From Ulota crispa (Eukaryota > Streptophyta > Bryopsida > Orthotrichales > Orthotrichaceae), in NCBI GenBank assembly GCA_963920765.1, contig OY987246.1:21347428-21411427 (forward strand): 64,000 nt of DNA, written 5' to 3'. Position 1 is the stretch's first letter. Each line of letters starts with the position of its first letter. Below are positions 1 to 9,084 of this stretch, piece by piece. The notes below the pieces were generated by a model. The model had not been told where the DNA came from. It searched no databases and saw only the letters and a list, made by a program, of their open reading frames with translations. The position numbers were made by a program, and so were the translations under genes.

Positions 1-230
1 CTACGCTAATAAATGCATCACCTTCTCAGCACAAAACCATCATGCTCCTCTTCATTGGAGACACACTGATGGCTGTGAGGAGATCGACAAGTAATGAGGA
101 GTGTTCTCGACGGGTCAGATATAATGCACCTGAATCGTGATACAGCACTGAAACTGTAAGAGAATGAGAAGATTTCAGACGACGCTAAAAAAATGTAGTG
201 GAAAACCTATTATTACAACAATATTGGGAT

Positions 231-851
231 CTACACATGTGATGTCACTTGCGGCGCATTGCCTGAAGTGAGGAACGACAAGATGCCTCCACTCGTGTCT
301 TGCTCATCAAGGAACAGGTCATCAGGCACGCGGTAAGCACCGTGAGCAAAGCACAAAGCACCGCCGATCATTAAAGCCGAAATCAGGATGGATCCGACGC
401 TCGTCATGAAGACTAAAACAATGGAGAAGAAGCTCATACCAAGCAGAACCTCCCGTTCGCTGAACGTCCGTCCGTTTACAACAAGAGGCTCCGTGCGGAC
501 AAGGTAAAGGTAGGTCCACGCGGCCAAGAGCGACAAAAGCAAGAAAAGAGATCCAGGGTTAAAGATCAAGCTCAATGCAACCACTCCGGTGAGCACAAGC
601 GAGTAGTTAATGCGAAAATAGAACCAATTCTTCCGAGCACGTGCAATCGCTTCGCTGAACGACTCCGGCTTCGCCATCTGCGTCCGGTCGGCCAACTCCG
701 CCCATGGCCGCTTCTGCGCGAGCGCCAGGTTGAATACATCCTGCGCCTTTCCCACAAGCATCCAGATCGTCGCCTGCTGCGGCGTCACACTTCCAGCAGC
801 AACTCCTTGCTGTGTCACAGGAATCACCGGAGGCTGGCTGGACGGCGACAT
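231..851 (-). CDS. PRA1 family protein (prenylated Rab acceptor, plant B-type)
   Basis: Single-exon gene of 206 residues. PRA1 proteins are small membrane proteins of the endomembrane system that bind prenylated Rab GTPases and assist ER/Golgi/endosome trafficking. The protein has a soluble Pro/Gln-rich N-terminus, then the family signature KRPWAELADRTQMAKPES (residues 47-64) and ARARKNWFYFRINY (70-83). Two hydrophobic blocks follow (about 84-118 and 134-168), and it ends with the conserved GAYRVPDDLFLDEQ (171-184). Length and lack of introns match plant PRA1.B genes as I know them. I chose the ATG at 849-851 because the family N-terminus starts near there; the open frame runs 35 codons further upstream without family-like sequence. 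Promoter not identified. Confidence 0.93.
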   Translation of the reverse strand: MSPSSQPPVIPVTQQGVAAGSVTPQQATIWMLVGKAQDVFNLALAQKRPWAELADRTQMAKPESFSEAIARARKNWFYFRINYSLVLTGVVALSLIFNPGSLFLLLSLLAAWTYLYLVRTEPLVVNGRTFSEREVLLGMSFFSIVLVFMTSVGSILISALMIGGALCFAHGAYRVPDDLFLDEQDTSGGILSFLTSGNAPQVTSHV

Positions 852-1460
852 GTTTCCACAAGCCCTAACTCCTCCACAAAATGCTGTTACCTCGATACTC
901 TTCCGCGCTTTAGTAACACAAAAAAGGTTCGGATTCACGATCCAACGCCTACACAAGCATCAGGCTCCTTTAACATACAATACCGGACCAAAACAAACCC
1001 CGAGTATGTTTTCTGGATCGATTTGCCTTCAGTAAACATAAACAGACGAGAAATGCGTCAAATTTCTTCAGGAAAAGTATTCCTAACCGAATACACAAGC
1101 AATGTAGTGCAGATCTGTGACGAAATCGGAGGTGCGGAGGAAGATGAGCACGACGAATGCCGTAGAGCGCAAGCGTGCGGGGCTTCCTGGCTATGGCGGA
1201 CTTGGAGGTTCGTGGCTATGGTGGACTTGTGTTCTGCAACGATGAAGCGCGTGCACTGGGAACGCCAAGGGAACATCATTGGGAGCGTTCGGCTCTCGTC
1301 GGTTCGTGGCTTTCGTCATTATTGGACTGGGGAAGGGTTGTGGTCGATTATTCGGTCTGCTTTAAATTGAAATTATTGCATGGAAATGATTTACTCAAAA
1401 TGGAATAGGGGGATTGTTTTAGGGGATTGATATAGGCACACCGGGGTTTGATGGACATCG
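852..1460. other. Upstream region of the PRA1 gene, no gene seen
   Basis: Mixed-composition spacer that should hold the PRA1 promoter and 5' leader. The short open frames here are overlapping and have no recognisable domain. A short phrase, CTATGGCGGACTT-like, occurs at about 1193 and 1219 and again near 6454 and 6709 upstream of the DDAH gene. I cannot say whether it is functional. Confidence 0.5.
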
Positions 1461-1773
1461 GGGTAAATTTTAGATATACACCATCAATAAGTTGAATTTG
1501 GAAAATTTGAATTTAGATTTGGATTTTGAGACCTTGATTTAGTTTAGAATTATGAAGGAGGATATAGTTGAACAACATCTAGTAGAAAAGTTTAGTTTTT
1601 TTATAAACAAGGGTAAAAAGTAATAATATGCCCCCTAGTTAAAGGTTTCCACTAGGCATTGTTCAATTGTAACCTCCTTTGTGATTCTAAACTAAATCAA
1701 GATATCTAAATCTAAATTTAAATTAAAATTTTCTAAATGCAACTTGTCAATGGTCTATATATTTAAAATTTAG
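1461..1773. mobile_element. Foldback MITE-like element, copy 1
   Basis: The two halves are imperfect inverted repeats: the left arm from GGGTAAATTTTAGATATA is mirrored by the right arm ending in TATATATTTAAAATTTA, with matching inner segments (ACCTTGATTTAGTTTAGAAT on the left, its reverse complement on the right). It has no coding capacity. The arrangement is that of a non-autonomous foldback element. It is a diverged relative of the element at 1995-2418. Confidence 0.7.
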
Positions 1774-1994
1774 CTCTTGAGTCTTCTTTCTATAATAGAA
1801 CACGGTGTCCATAAGTACGTATTAGTTAAGAGGGGTTGTATGATAAAATTGCACATGGGCCATGGAGGGCATGCATGGGGCCATGGGGGGTTGATAAAAA
1901 TAATCATAAAAAGTTCCCGGATTGATATCTCACCTATCACTCCAAAAAAATGATTAATATAAGCCTCACATGTCACACATTAAAAAAAAAAATT

Positions 1995-2418
1995 AAAAAA
2001 GGGAATTGAAATGTGCACACCAAGGGTTCACATTTGCACACCCGCTTGGGAGGTAAATTGTAGATTTCTACCATCAAAAATTTGAATTTGAGAATTTTGA
2101 ATTCAGATTTGGACTTAGAGACCATGGTTTACTCTAGAAGCATCAAAAAGTTTGCAATTGAACAACACCCAATGAAAAAGCTTATCTTTTTTTACAAACA
2201 AAAGCAAAGGTAACACTTTTTCCCTTAGCTAAGCTTCTTCACTGAGTGTTGTTTAATTGCAACATTTATTTATGGTTCTAGAGTAAATCATGGTCTCTAA
2301 CTCCAAATTTGAATTCAAATTTCTCAAATTCAACTTTTTGATGGTAGAAATCTACAATTTACCTCCCAAGGGATGTGCAAATATCAACCCCCATTGTGCA
2401 CATATCAATCCCCTTAAA
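1995..2418. mobile_element. Foldback MITE-like element, copy 2 (long near-perfect arms)
   Basis: Long inverted repeat with arms of roughly 150-190 bases. The core left arm starts GGGAGGTAAATTGTAGATTT and the right arm ends with its reverse complement. An outer, less exact layer (GTGCACA and TTTGCACA motifs) extends both ends. It has no coding capacity. The transcript would fold into a strong hairpin, so small RNA production is possible but not shown. Confidence 0.78.
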
Positions 2419-2984
2419 AAAACCATTAGCCTCACTTGTCACAAAAACCTTTAAAATAAGCAAAAAATGATTAGAATAAGCTACAACATGACTTTATTAA
2501 GCAAGCAAAAAACAATTAAAATAAATGGAACGATAAGCGTGATTAGAATAAACGATTAAAATAAACAACAAACAAATCATGATTAAAGCCTTCACCCTTA
2601 ACTTATGTGTTTGAAGTGGGCTCAAAAGGTGCACGGGTCCACTAATGTCCTTATATCAAACCCCGGGTGTGCATATATTATTTCCCTTGTCATTTTACAA
2701 CAAATTTTCATTCCCATTTATTGTTATCACCTTTTATACTTAAACACCTGGGCAACGGATTTATGAGCATATCAAGGGCAACTTATATTGTAATTTCCTC
2801 ATTTTTACCAAGCAGGTGCCATACATATTTCCCAAGTACGTTTTCCAAACAAATGTTTAACAAAGATTTTCTACAAAAATTTCTTGAACATATCCTTATA
2901 TAAGGATTTCTCAAGTAGATGTCATACAAAGATGTCCCTACAAAAAATTCTCTACAAGAAGTTACCTTCAAAAATTCCCCAATA

Positions 2985-3193
2985 CAGTAGAACTCCTTTA
3001 AATCAATATGGTTGGGACTCCAAAAACCAAATTAGTTTAAGTAAATTATTACTTAATTTTGTGAAAGTGTAAATGAAGTGACCTTGAGGTTAATGCCGAG
3101 ATAGCATCAAGGAGCATTACTACTATTGAATCTGACACTGAGATATGTGTTATACATTAGTTTACAGGATATTAACTTACATGAGTTCTACTG
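2985..3193. mobile_element. Emigrant/pogo-like MITE (TA target duplication)
   Basis: About 209 bases, starting CAGTAGAACTCCTTTAAAT and ending with the complementary AGTTCTACTG, flanked on both sides by TA. The terminal sequence resembles the Emigrant-type plant MITE terminus (CAGTARAACCTCTATAAAT, from memory), which belongs to the pogo branch of Tc1/mariner. A second, larger member lies at 35167-35571. Confidence 0.7.
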
Positions 3194-3675
3194 TACTTTG
3201 CAAAATGCACCTTCCAAACCAAAATTTGTAATGTCATTTTTCAAAGATTATATAGGGGACTCATAGTTATAAGGCTCTCCTTTTCCCCCGTTTTCTCATC
3301 TTGATGATCAAGGAATGTAGCTCATATGAGCTCGGAACTACATGTAGGAAGAAGCTCATCAAAATCCAATTTATTAAAATACGAGGAAAAAAGAAAATGG
3401 TATACAAAGTAAAGTAATTTGCATAGAAGATGCATTAGAGCTTGCCAAGTAATTTCCATGTTTTGTGTCAAAGGCAAAGCCTCACAAAACTGGAAAGGAA
3501 CTCACTAGTGTAAATGTAGCTTGAACAAAATCCTTGCATTTTTGGTTGTCCTATACTTGTGGATGTAAGTCAATGATAAAAATTGCAAAGTGATGTTATG
3601 CTGTGTAATGTCATTCTTGCTAGCAAAAAAGGATACATGGCAATTTTTTTTTCAAATGTTGTTTATGCAAACTAA

Positions 3676-4005
3676 GGGGTGGTTTAGACTACTTCCCACG
3701 TCCCATGTGACAAAATCCCACGAGAGTGCAAAATCCCATCTTTGTGGGCCATAAAGATGGGAAAAGATGGGACTTGGGCTAAAAGATGGGTCTACCAAAA
3801 TGCTCAACTCAATCTTGGAGTGAAGTCTTGCTTTTTTTGGGGCCAAAAGTTGGAAAAGTGCTGCCATGTAGGTTCCATGTAAGCAAGTGGGATGTGGGAC
3901 TTTGAGGCATAGTCTGAAATGCAAAGTCCCATCTTTTGCCTCTCTACCAATCAGATTCTCAAATTTAGTGGGACTTGGGACGTGGAACATAGTCTGAATT
4001 GCCCC
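3676..4005. mobile_element. Tourist-like MITE (PIF/Harbinger type)
   Basis: About 330 bases with terminal inverted repeats: the left end GGGGTGGTTTAGACTACTTC is mirrored by a right end that reads GGGGCAATTCAGACTATGTT on the other strand. TAA is present immediately outside both ends, as expected for a Harbinger-type 3-bp target duplication. The interior is full of repeated TCCCATCTTT-like phrases. No transposase frame is present. Confidence 0.75.
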
Positions 4006-4028
4006 TAAAAGCCAAATGCATAGATATT

Positions 4029-4170
4029 GTTTACTTGAGCTTTGCCCTCATTTTCAATGGCTTAAAAACACCACTGGTTACTCAAACTCTGCTCTCATTT
4101 ACTTGAGCTTTGCCCTCATTTCCAATGGCTTAAAAACATAACTACTTACTCAAACTATGCTCTCATCCCA
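4029..4170. repeat. Short tandem repeat, about 70-base unit
   Basis: The phrase TTACTTGAGCTTTGCCCTCA followed by CAATGGCTTAAAAACA occurs twice about 70 bases apart, with a partial third copy (CTCATCCCAATGGCTTAG). Nothing else is recognised here. Confidence 0.7.
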
Positions 4171-5003
4171 ATGGCTTAGACTTGCACTAGTGTTTACTTG
4201 GAGCCCTCATTCCCAATGGCACAGCTTAAATGTAAAAATGCCCTAGCGTGAGACCCCTTAGGGAATCCTCAATCTAGATTGTGCATTGCAACTTGGCAAC
4301 GACAATTACAGAGCTTTGTCACGTGGTATAAAGCAAAGCAAGTGACATTGGCTCCTTTGACCCAATGCACACTAGTAGAGAGAAATATAAACTTCAATTT
4401 TGTCAAGCTTTTTTGACAAGGTCTCTATTTCTGACCGGTAAAATAATCATCACTTCTCTAACAACAATATATAAAACAATTTGAAAAACTCTTGAGGACT
4501 GCTAATACTACCAAATGTAGGGTAAGTTTTACTGTCCCCTTTACGATCATGTCCCTCATACACGATGCATTGGACGAGAGTGCCGTTACACAGTGGATTA
4601 TATCTGCTACATTGTGGATGCTCTTACCCTACAAATACAATGGATCAACCTTTTCTCATAGTGATCTACAGTCCCTCAACCTCACTAAGCTTACTGAATA
4701 AGAAATCCATGCATGGAGCATGAAATTAAAAAGCCCACTTCAGAGTCAAAACCAAAAAGTGCTCAGACAAAAAAGCTCATCACTTCCATACTGAGCAACT
4801 GCAGAATGCTTCAAATGAACGGAAGAAGTCTCCAAAACCTTCAAAGCATTCACTACAATGAAAATCTTCAAACACCAGCAACCTTTCCAACAGGGCATGA
4901 GTCAGCCTCAAGAATACAAACAAAGTCCGCATTGGCTCGATTAGGGTTTGCACAGCATTCGCAAGCAGCAACAATCCCGAGGAGGCAATGCTGCTGCTGC
5001 TGC
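4171..5003. other. Spacer downstream of the SET/MYND gene, no gene seen
   Basis: AT-rich sequence between the Tourist-like element and the 3' end of the SET/MYND gene. It should hold the 3' UTR of that gene on the minus strand. Open frames here are short and unlike known proteins. Confidence 0.5.
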
Positions 5004-6251
5004 TCAGTCGTCATTGTCATCGTCGTCGTCGCCCTCGTCTACAGCATGCTCCTCGAGGTCACGATGGAACTCTTCGTCCGACCTGACATGCCCGCAGAAA
5101 TTGCATTCCATGGACCCCTCCAGCCCTTGCGCGTCTACTTCTCCCGGTGGCAAGGGAGCCATGGTGCCCCCGCATTCCTCCACCGGACACAAATACTTCA
5201 CAAAAAACATAGCATGGCCGAAATCGTCCTCATCGTCCTCATTAACGTCGCCTTTCGCTTCAGTAGTGGCCACTTCAAGCTCTTCGTCACTCTCTCCGAC
5301 ATCGCCATCGCCATTGCCATTCCTATTGCTATTGCCATTGCCATTGCCATTGCTATTGCCATTGTCGTTGTCGTTACTATTGCCATTGCCATTGGCATTG
5401 TCATCATTGTCGTTGTCGTCGTCGTCTTTCCATGCGGACTCGACCCGGCATCGTGCGCACTTGCACCAGAATCCATACTCGTCATGCAGCTTCTTCTGCC
5501 GGTCGCCATACGCCCAGTCGACGGCGAAGTAGCTCAAGCAAACCTCGGATCCCTCGTCGATGTCGTGCAGAGCGCGCACAATGACATCAGTGTTGTTGCC
5601 ATCGCCGTTGCGATCAACGTACTCGAACCTGCAAGCGTTCGGCAGGCAATCATGGTTGAACATGGAAGCCTGCGCGTACATCGCGTATCCCCGAACCTTT
5701 CTCTCCTCTCCCGGTTTCGAAGGTGCCATGAGTCCAAACGTGTTACAAGCATCGCGAGCTAACAACTCCCTCGTCGTCTCTACCGTTATGTGCACATCCG
5801 GTGGCAAAACCTCCTCCACGACAAACGTGTGGAGCTTCTTCACGACGTCCTCATCTTGTTCCTGCCCTTCCAATTCCAACAACTTTGTAAATGATTCGGG
5901 ATCCAAGGTGTACGCCGCGATCAGAAAGCGTGCAAGTGTCTGCTCCTCCAGAGAGAATTCCAGCTTCTTTTTCTTCAGTGCGGTGATTGCCTTGCAGGCT
6001 CGCGCGTGTCCGGATTGAAGGCAAGACGTGTTGCAGAAAGTGGCTGCGTTGCAATCGGAGCACGATACGGTATGACGACGGGGAAGCAAACGGAGACAGT
6101 GGCTGCAAAAAGCCGCGCTCTCTGCAGCCTCCGCCTCCTGGTAGAACAGGAGTGGCGATTCTCGTAACAAAACCTTGCCTGCTTGCAACTGTCTTGTGGC
6201 TACCAATCCTCGCCCCCGCCCTGCTATCGTCTCTTGCCGCAGTAGCGCCAT
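5004..6251 (-). CDS. SET and MYND domain protein (SMYD/ASHR2-like lysine methyltransferase)
   Basis: Intronless gene of 415 residues. SMYD-type proteins use S-adenosylmethionine to methylate lysines on histones or other proteins. The SET core begins GRGRGLVATRQL (residues 11-22). It is split by a MYND zinc finger with Cys/His ligands from C49 to C86 (CSHC, CSDC, CNTSC, HARAC). The SET domain then resumes with FNHDCLPNACRFEY (198-211, the AdoMet-binding NHSCxPN box with Asp for Ser), VCLSYFAVDWAYGDRQ (237-252) and post-SET FWCKCARC (261-268). The order matches plant ASHR2. Odd features: an Asn/Asp/Gly-only tract at about 276-318 from an expanded repeat, and an acidic C-terminal tail. A Cys-rich patch (CPVEEC, CNFCGH) lies between them. 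Target unknown. It is divergent from the DDAH gene across about 590 bases. Confidence 0.92.
   Translation of the reverse strand: MALLRQETIAGRGRGLVATRQLQAGKVLLRESPLLFYQEAEAAESAAFCSHCLRLLPRRHTVSCSDCNAATFCNTSCLQSGHARACKAITALKKKKLEFSLEEQTLARFLIAAYTLDPESFTKLLELEGQEQDEDVVKKLHTFVVEEVLPPDVHITVETTRELLARDACNTFGLMAPSKPGEERKVRGYAMYAQASMFNHDCLPNACRFEYVDRNGDGNNTDVIVRALHDIDEGSEVCLSYFAVDWAYGDRQKKLHDEYGFWCKCARCRVESAWKDDDDNDNDDNANGNGNSNDNDNGNSNGNGNGNSNRNGNGDGDVGESDEELEVATTEAKGDVNEDDEDDFGHAMFFVKYLCPVEECGGTMAPLPPGEVDAQGLEGSMECNFCGHVRSDEEFHRDLEEHAVDEGDDDDDNDD
5283..5425. repeat. Coding microsatellite (ATTGCC-type hexamer) inside the SET/MYND gene
   Basis: On the plus strand this is an imperfect ATTGCC/ATTGCT/GTCGTT run; on the coding strand it reads as AAT GGC / AAC GAC codons giving the Asn-Gly and Asn-Asp tract. 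The frame stays open through it, so it is a length-variable coding repeat rather than a break. Confidence 0.85.
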
Positions 6252-6844
6252 GGCCCGCTCTCAGAGCTCCCGCGCACTCAACCTCTGCCAAACCCTAGTC
6301 TCACACTATTTGGATGAAACCCTCGACCTTCTGTTCGACTTCAAGATATGCTCGCCTTGTCGTCCTTTGCCGTCGTCACTTGTTTGCTGGCATCGCCGAT
6401 CCTACTCGGCCGTCTGGAATTAAAGAAGGCTATTGCGTTGTGGAAAGAGAGTGGCCATGGCGGACTTAACTTGAGCGTTTTCGGTGAAAACTCTTCAGAA
6501 AACAACGTCAATTGCTGCGGGTGGACCTGATTTAGTGTGTGATTGCTTCTTAGTTCTGGTTGTCCGAAGAGCGACGCCTGAGCGCCAGGCTATGGCGTCC
6601 AGAATTGCGATTGCTCGTGGCGTGCAGGCATTGCCGATCCTCCTCTGAAGCTACTGTTATGGCCGTCTGGAACTAAAGAAGGCTGTTGTATTATGGAAAG
6701 AGATTAGCTATGGCGGACCTAACTTGAGCGTTTTCGGTGAAAACTCTTCAGAAAACAACGTCAATCGCTGCGACTGGATTTGATTTAGAGTGTGATTGCT
6801 TTTTAGTGCTGATTATCCAAAGAGCGACGTCCGAGCGCCACGCT
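6252..6844. promoter_or_regulatory. Divergent promoter region between SET/MYND and DDAH genes
   Basis: The start codons of the two genes face away from each other across 593 bases. Much of the spacer is a tandem duplication (6388-6627 and 6628 to about 6877), and the second copy runs into the true DDAH start. No clear TATA box was picked out; the assignment rests on gene geometry. Confidence 0.65.
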
Positions 6845-6877
6845 ATGGCGTCCAGAATCGCGATCGTTCGTGGCGTG
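6388..6877 (+). repeat. Tandem duplication of DDAH promoter plus first 11 codons
   Basis: Copy 1 (6388-6627) and copy 2 (6628-6877) share the order: CCGATCCT, CGTCTGGAA, AAAGAAGGCT, AACTTGAGCGTTTTCGGTGA, AACTCTTCAGAAAACAACGT, AGCGACG, then ATGGCGTCCAGAAT. Copy 2 continues into the real gene. Copy 1 breaks after GTGGCGTGC and joins the beginning of copy 2. Copy 1 therefore keeps an ATG (6592) and codons for MASRIAIARGV, then ends at TGA after 18 codons. Confidence 0.9.
6592..6648 (+). pseudogene. Truncated duplicate of the DDAH start (18-codon upstream ORF)
   Basis: The open frame reads MASRIAIARGVQALPILL and stops. The first 11 residues match the DDAH N-terminus except that Ala replaces Val at position 8. 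The last seven come from the junction with the next repeat unit. If transcription begins upstream of it, it would be an upstream ORF in the DDAH leader; otherwise it is a silent relic. Confidence 0.75.
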
Positions 6878-9044
6878 CCGGATTCCTTCTGCGACGCGCT
6901 GTCTCTAACGCCGCCTCCACAGCCTGTGAACCTCGACAGAGCGCGCTTGCAACATGCGGCATACGTGAACGTTCTCAAAGGTACCGTCATTAATATAGTT
7001 ACAAGCTGAAAGACGAAAATGCAATCCTGTAGACGAACTTTATAGAACTTTTGTTATACACATTTGTTGCAAATTGCTCAGAAACTGTGTTGCAGCTGCC
7101 ATGTAATGCGAATGTGATGCAAAATCTGCAAAAAACCTGTTGAAATGTTCATGGTAGTGGTGCCTGTGTTGGCAGGACTGGTGCAGGAGGTGATTCAGGT
7201 GCCTGCTGATAACAAGTATCCTGACTGCCCTTTCATTGAAGACACCGCGGTGGTGATAGGCAACCGGGCGTTGATCACGCATCCAGTAAGCCATTCATTC
7301 AAACATCCACGATCATAGACACTTAGCCCTTTCTCTTAACCCTTAAAGGACTGGCCCTGAACCCGTGGCTCAGTCCAGGAGAGTGTGCACTGTTCATGTG
7401 CAGCAAACAGCCTGTGGCATGTGTACAAGAGAGATAATATTCTCCTCAAAGAAGGAAAAATCAATAGTGTATCATGCCCTCACAAAAAGGGTAGCAGGGA
7501 CCTTGTACATCTCTTTACAAATTGGTGTTTTAAAAAATATGGAGGCATTGAAAACAGCTACTTTTTGCATTCAGTGATATGGCACATCTGTCTGACCACG
7601 TTCAAGAAAAAAAATTTGAAAAAAAAACATTTTTCCACCCTTGGGGTGTGTTTTCGGCACTGAAAGGATTTTCGTCCTCTTGGACGGTTAGGGGTTAAGC
7701 TTCTCTTATGCTTTTGTTATGCTTATGTTATATACTATAAACACCGAGGCTTCAACTCTTTTCGTTCTTGTGGTTTTTGTGAAAGGGAGCGGCTTCTCGA
7801 CAAGGGGAGGAGGTGGCCATTCGAGAGGCTTTGCAGCACTTAGGAATCCACATCTCCGAAGTGGAATCTCCTGGCGCTATAGATGGTGGTGACGTGTTGT
7901 ATGCTTCAGGCATGCTCTTTGCCGGCCAGAGCAGGTTTAAACAAAAATCCTCCTCTCATCTCAAGTCTTTGTAATTGTGTTTCAGCAATATTTTTGAGTA
8001 TTTCGTGTTTCTCGACATGTGAAGCTCAGTGCACTTGTTGTTGTTCCTCCGCTGAGTTTTCTGACGCTTTTTGAACCGAGATTCTCTACTAAACCTATCA
8101 CTCAAAAGCTCTTTGATGATGCGCTCAAGCTTTGATATGTCCGTGCAGCCGGACAAACGCAGCAGGAATTGAGGCTCTGCAAAAGGCATTTCCTGATGTG
8201 AAAGTGCACACCATCCCCGTTGCTGAGGGACTACATCTGAAATCAGGTAAAGTCCATCGTCTTCAATGCCAATGCATGTAAAAACATGAGTATTCTCAAA
8301 GTGCCTCTGCTGTATTTGTTTCGAGACTTTTTTGCTTCACACGAGTGTCCTGGACTCCTCGAGTTATGCTTTTCATAGCTGTATCATTTGTTGTGGTTTC
8401 CAGCTAACTTTGTTTGCTTCACACGAGTGTCCTGGATTTTTCGAGTTCTGCTTTTCATAGCTGTATCATTTGTTGTGGTTTCCAGCTAACTGTGGTTGCT
8501 TTACACGAGTATCTTGGAGCTTCAGCTACTCTTCAAGTTCTGCTGTTCATAGCTGTATCATTTGTTGTGGTTTCCAGCTAACTTTTTGTGCTTCACACAA
8601 GTGTCTTGGAGCTTCTACTCTTCGAATTCTGGCTTTATCATCTGCTATGGTTTGCAGCTAACTTATTTTGCTTCACACGAATGCCCTGGACTGTCCGAGT
8701 TCTGCTTTTCATAGCTGTATCATTTGTTGTGGTGTGCAGCGATGAGCATGATCGCTCCAGCAACGCTGGCTGTGGAAGACAGCGTGGCGGCAACGGCTAT
8801 GTTTGAGGAGATGCAACGGAAGAGCGGCGGTCACTTCAAGATGGTGAAGACGGGGGGAGCAGGAGCAGCCAACACAGTGCTGGTGGGCGAGACGGTGATC
8901 TGCTCCGCCACGCTGGGACTTGGAGCCGCCTTGCAAGCTCATTACCAGCAACATGCGGAGCATGTCGTTCCGGTGGACGTCTCCGAATTCCACAAGGTGG
9001 ATGGTGGCCTCACTTGCCTCTCTTTGCTCCTTGAAAAATGCTGA
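6845..9044 (+). CDS. DDAH: N(G),N(G)-dimethylarginine dimethylaminohydrolase (DDAH), 5 exons
   Basis: Exons 6845-6980, 7176-7285, 7786-7934, 8149-8246 and 8740-9044 join in frame to 265 residues; all introns are GT-AG. DDAH hydrolyses asymmetric methylarginines to citrulline and methylamine, in the guanidine-modifying (pentein) superfamily. Family landmarks: YPDCPFIEDTAVV (60-72), ALITHPGAASRQGEEV (77-92), IDGGDVL (114-120, substrate-binding Asp/Gly turn), SRTNAAG (132-138), VAEGLHLKS with the catalytic His (156-164, His161), and KVDGGLTCLS with the nucleophile Cys (Cys257). Order and length fit animal DDAH (about 285). Agmatine deiminase and arginine deiminase lack this SRTN/HLKS/TCLS combination. 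Intron 2 carries a TTAA-flanked element and intron 4 a five-copy repeat. Confidence 0.93.
7336..7698. mobile_element. TTAA-flanked element in DDAH intron 2 (piggyBac-like termini)
   Basis: Begins TTAACCCTTAAAGGAC and ends with the complement of TTAACCCCTAACCGTCC. It lies wholly within intron 2. A TTAA target with inverted ends starting CCC is the hallmark of piggyBac-type insertion. No transposase frame is present. Related elements lie at 9700, 28820, 30509, 31676 and 36292. Confidence 0.65.
8333..8739 (+). repeat. Five tandem copies of a 3' splice-site segment (DDAH intron 4)
   Basis: Units begin near 8333, 8411, 8493, 8588 and 8669, and are 70-95 bases long. Each reads GCTTCACACGAGTGTCCTGG, then CGAGTTCTGCTTTTCATAGC, then TGTATCATTTGTTGTGG and a terminal AG. 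In units 1-4 the end is TTTCCAG or TTTGCAG followed by CTAAC; in unit 5 it is TGTGCAG followed directly by exon 5. The functional acceptor is the last member of an array of near-identical acceptor-like sequences. Confidence 0.88.
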
Positions 9045-9084
9045 GTTTCTTCTTCTCCTTCTGTTTCTGAGGATTCAGCTTGTT

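Noticed and set aside
4713-5762. 349-codon plus-strand open frame
   Set aside because: It is antisense to the SET/MYND gene and owes its length and Ala/Ile/Val runs to the ATTGCC repeat. It has no domain, while the opposite strand has complete SET and MYND motifs.
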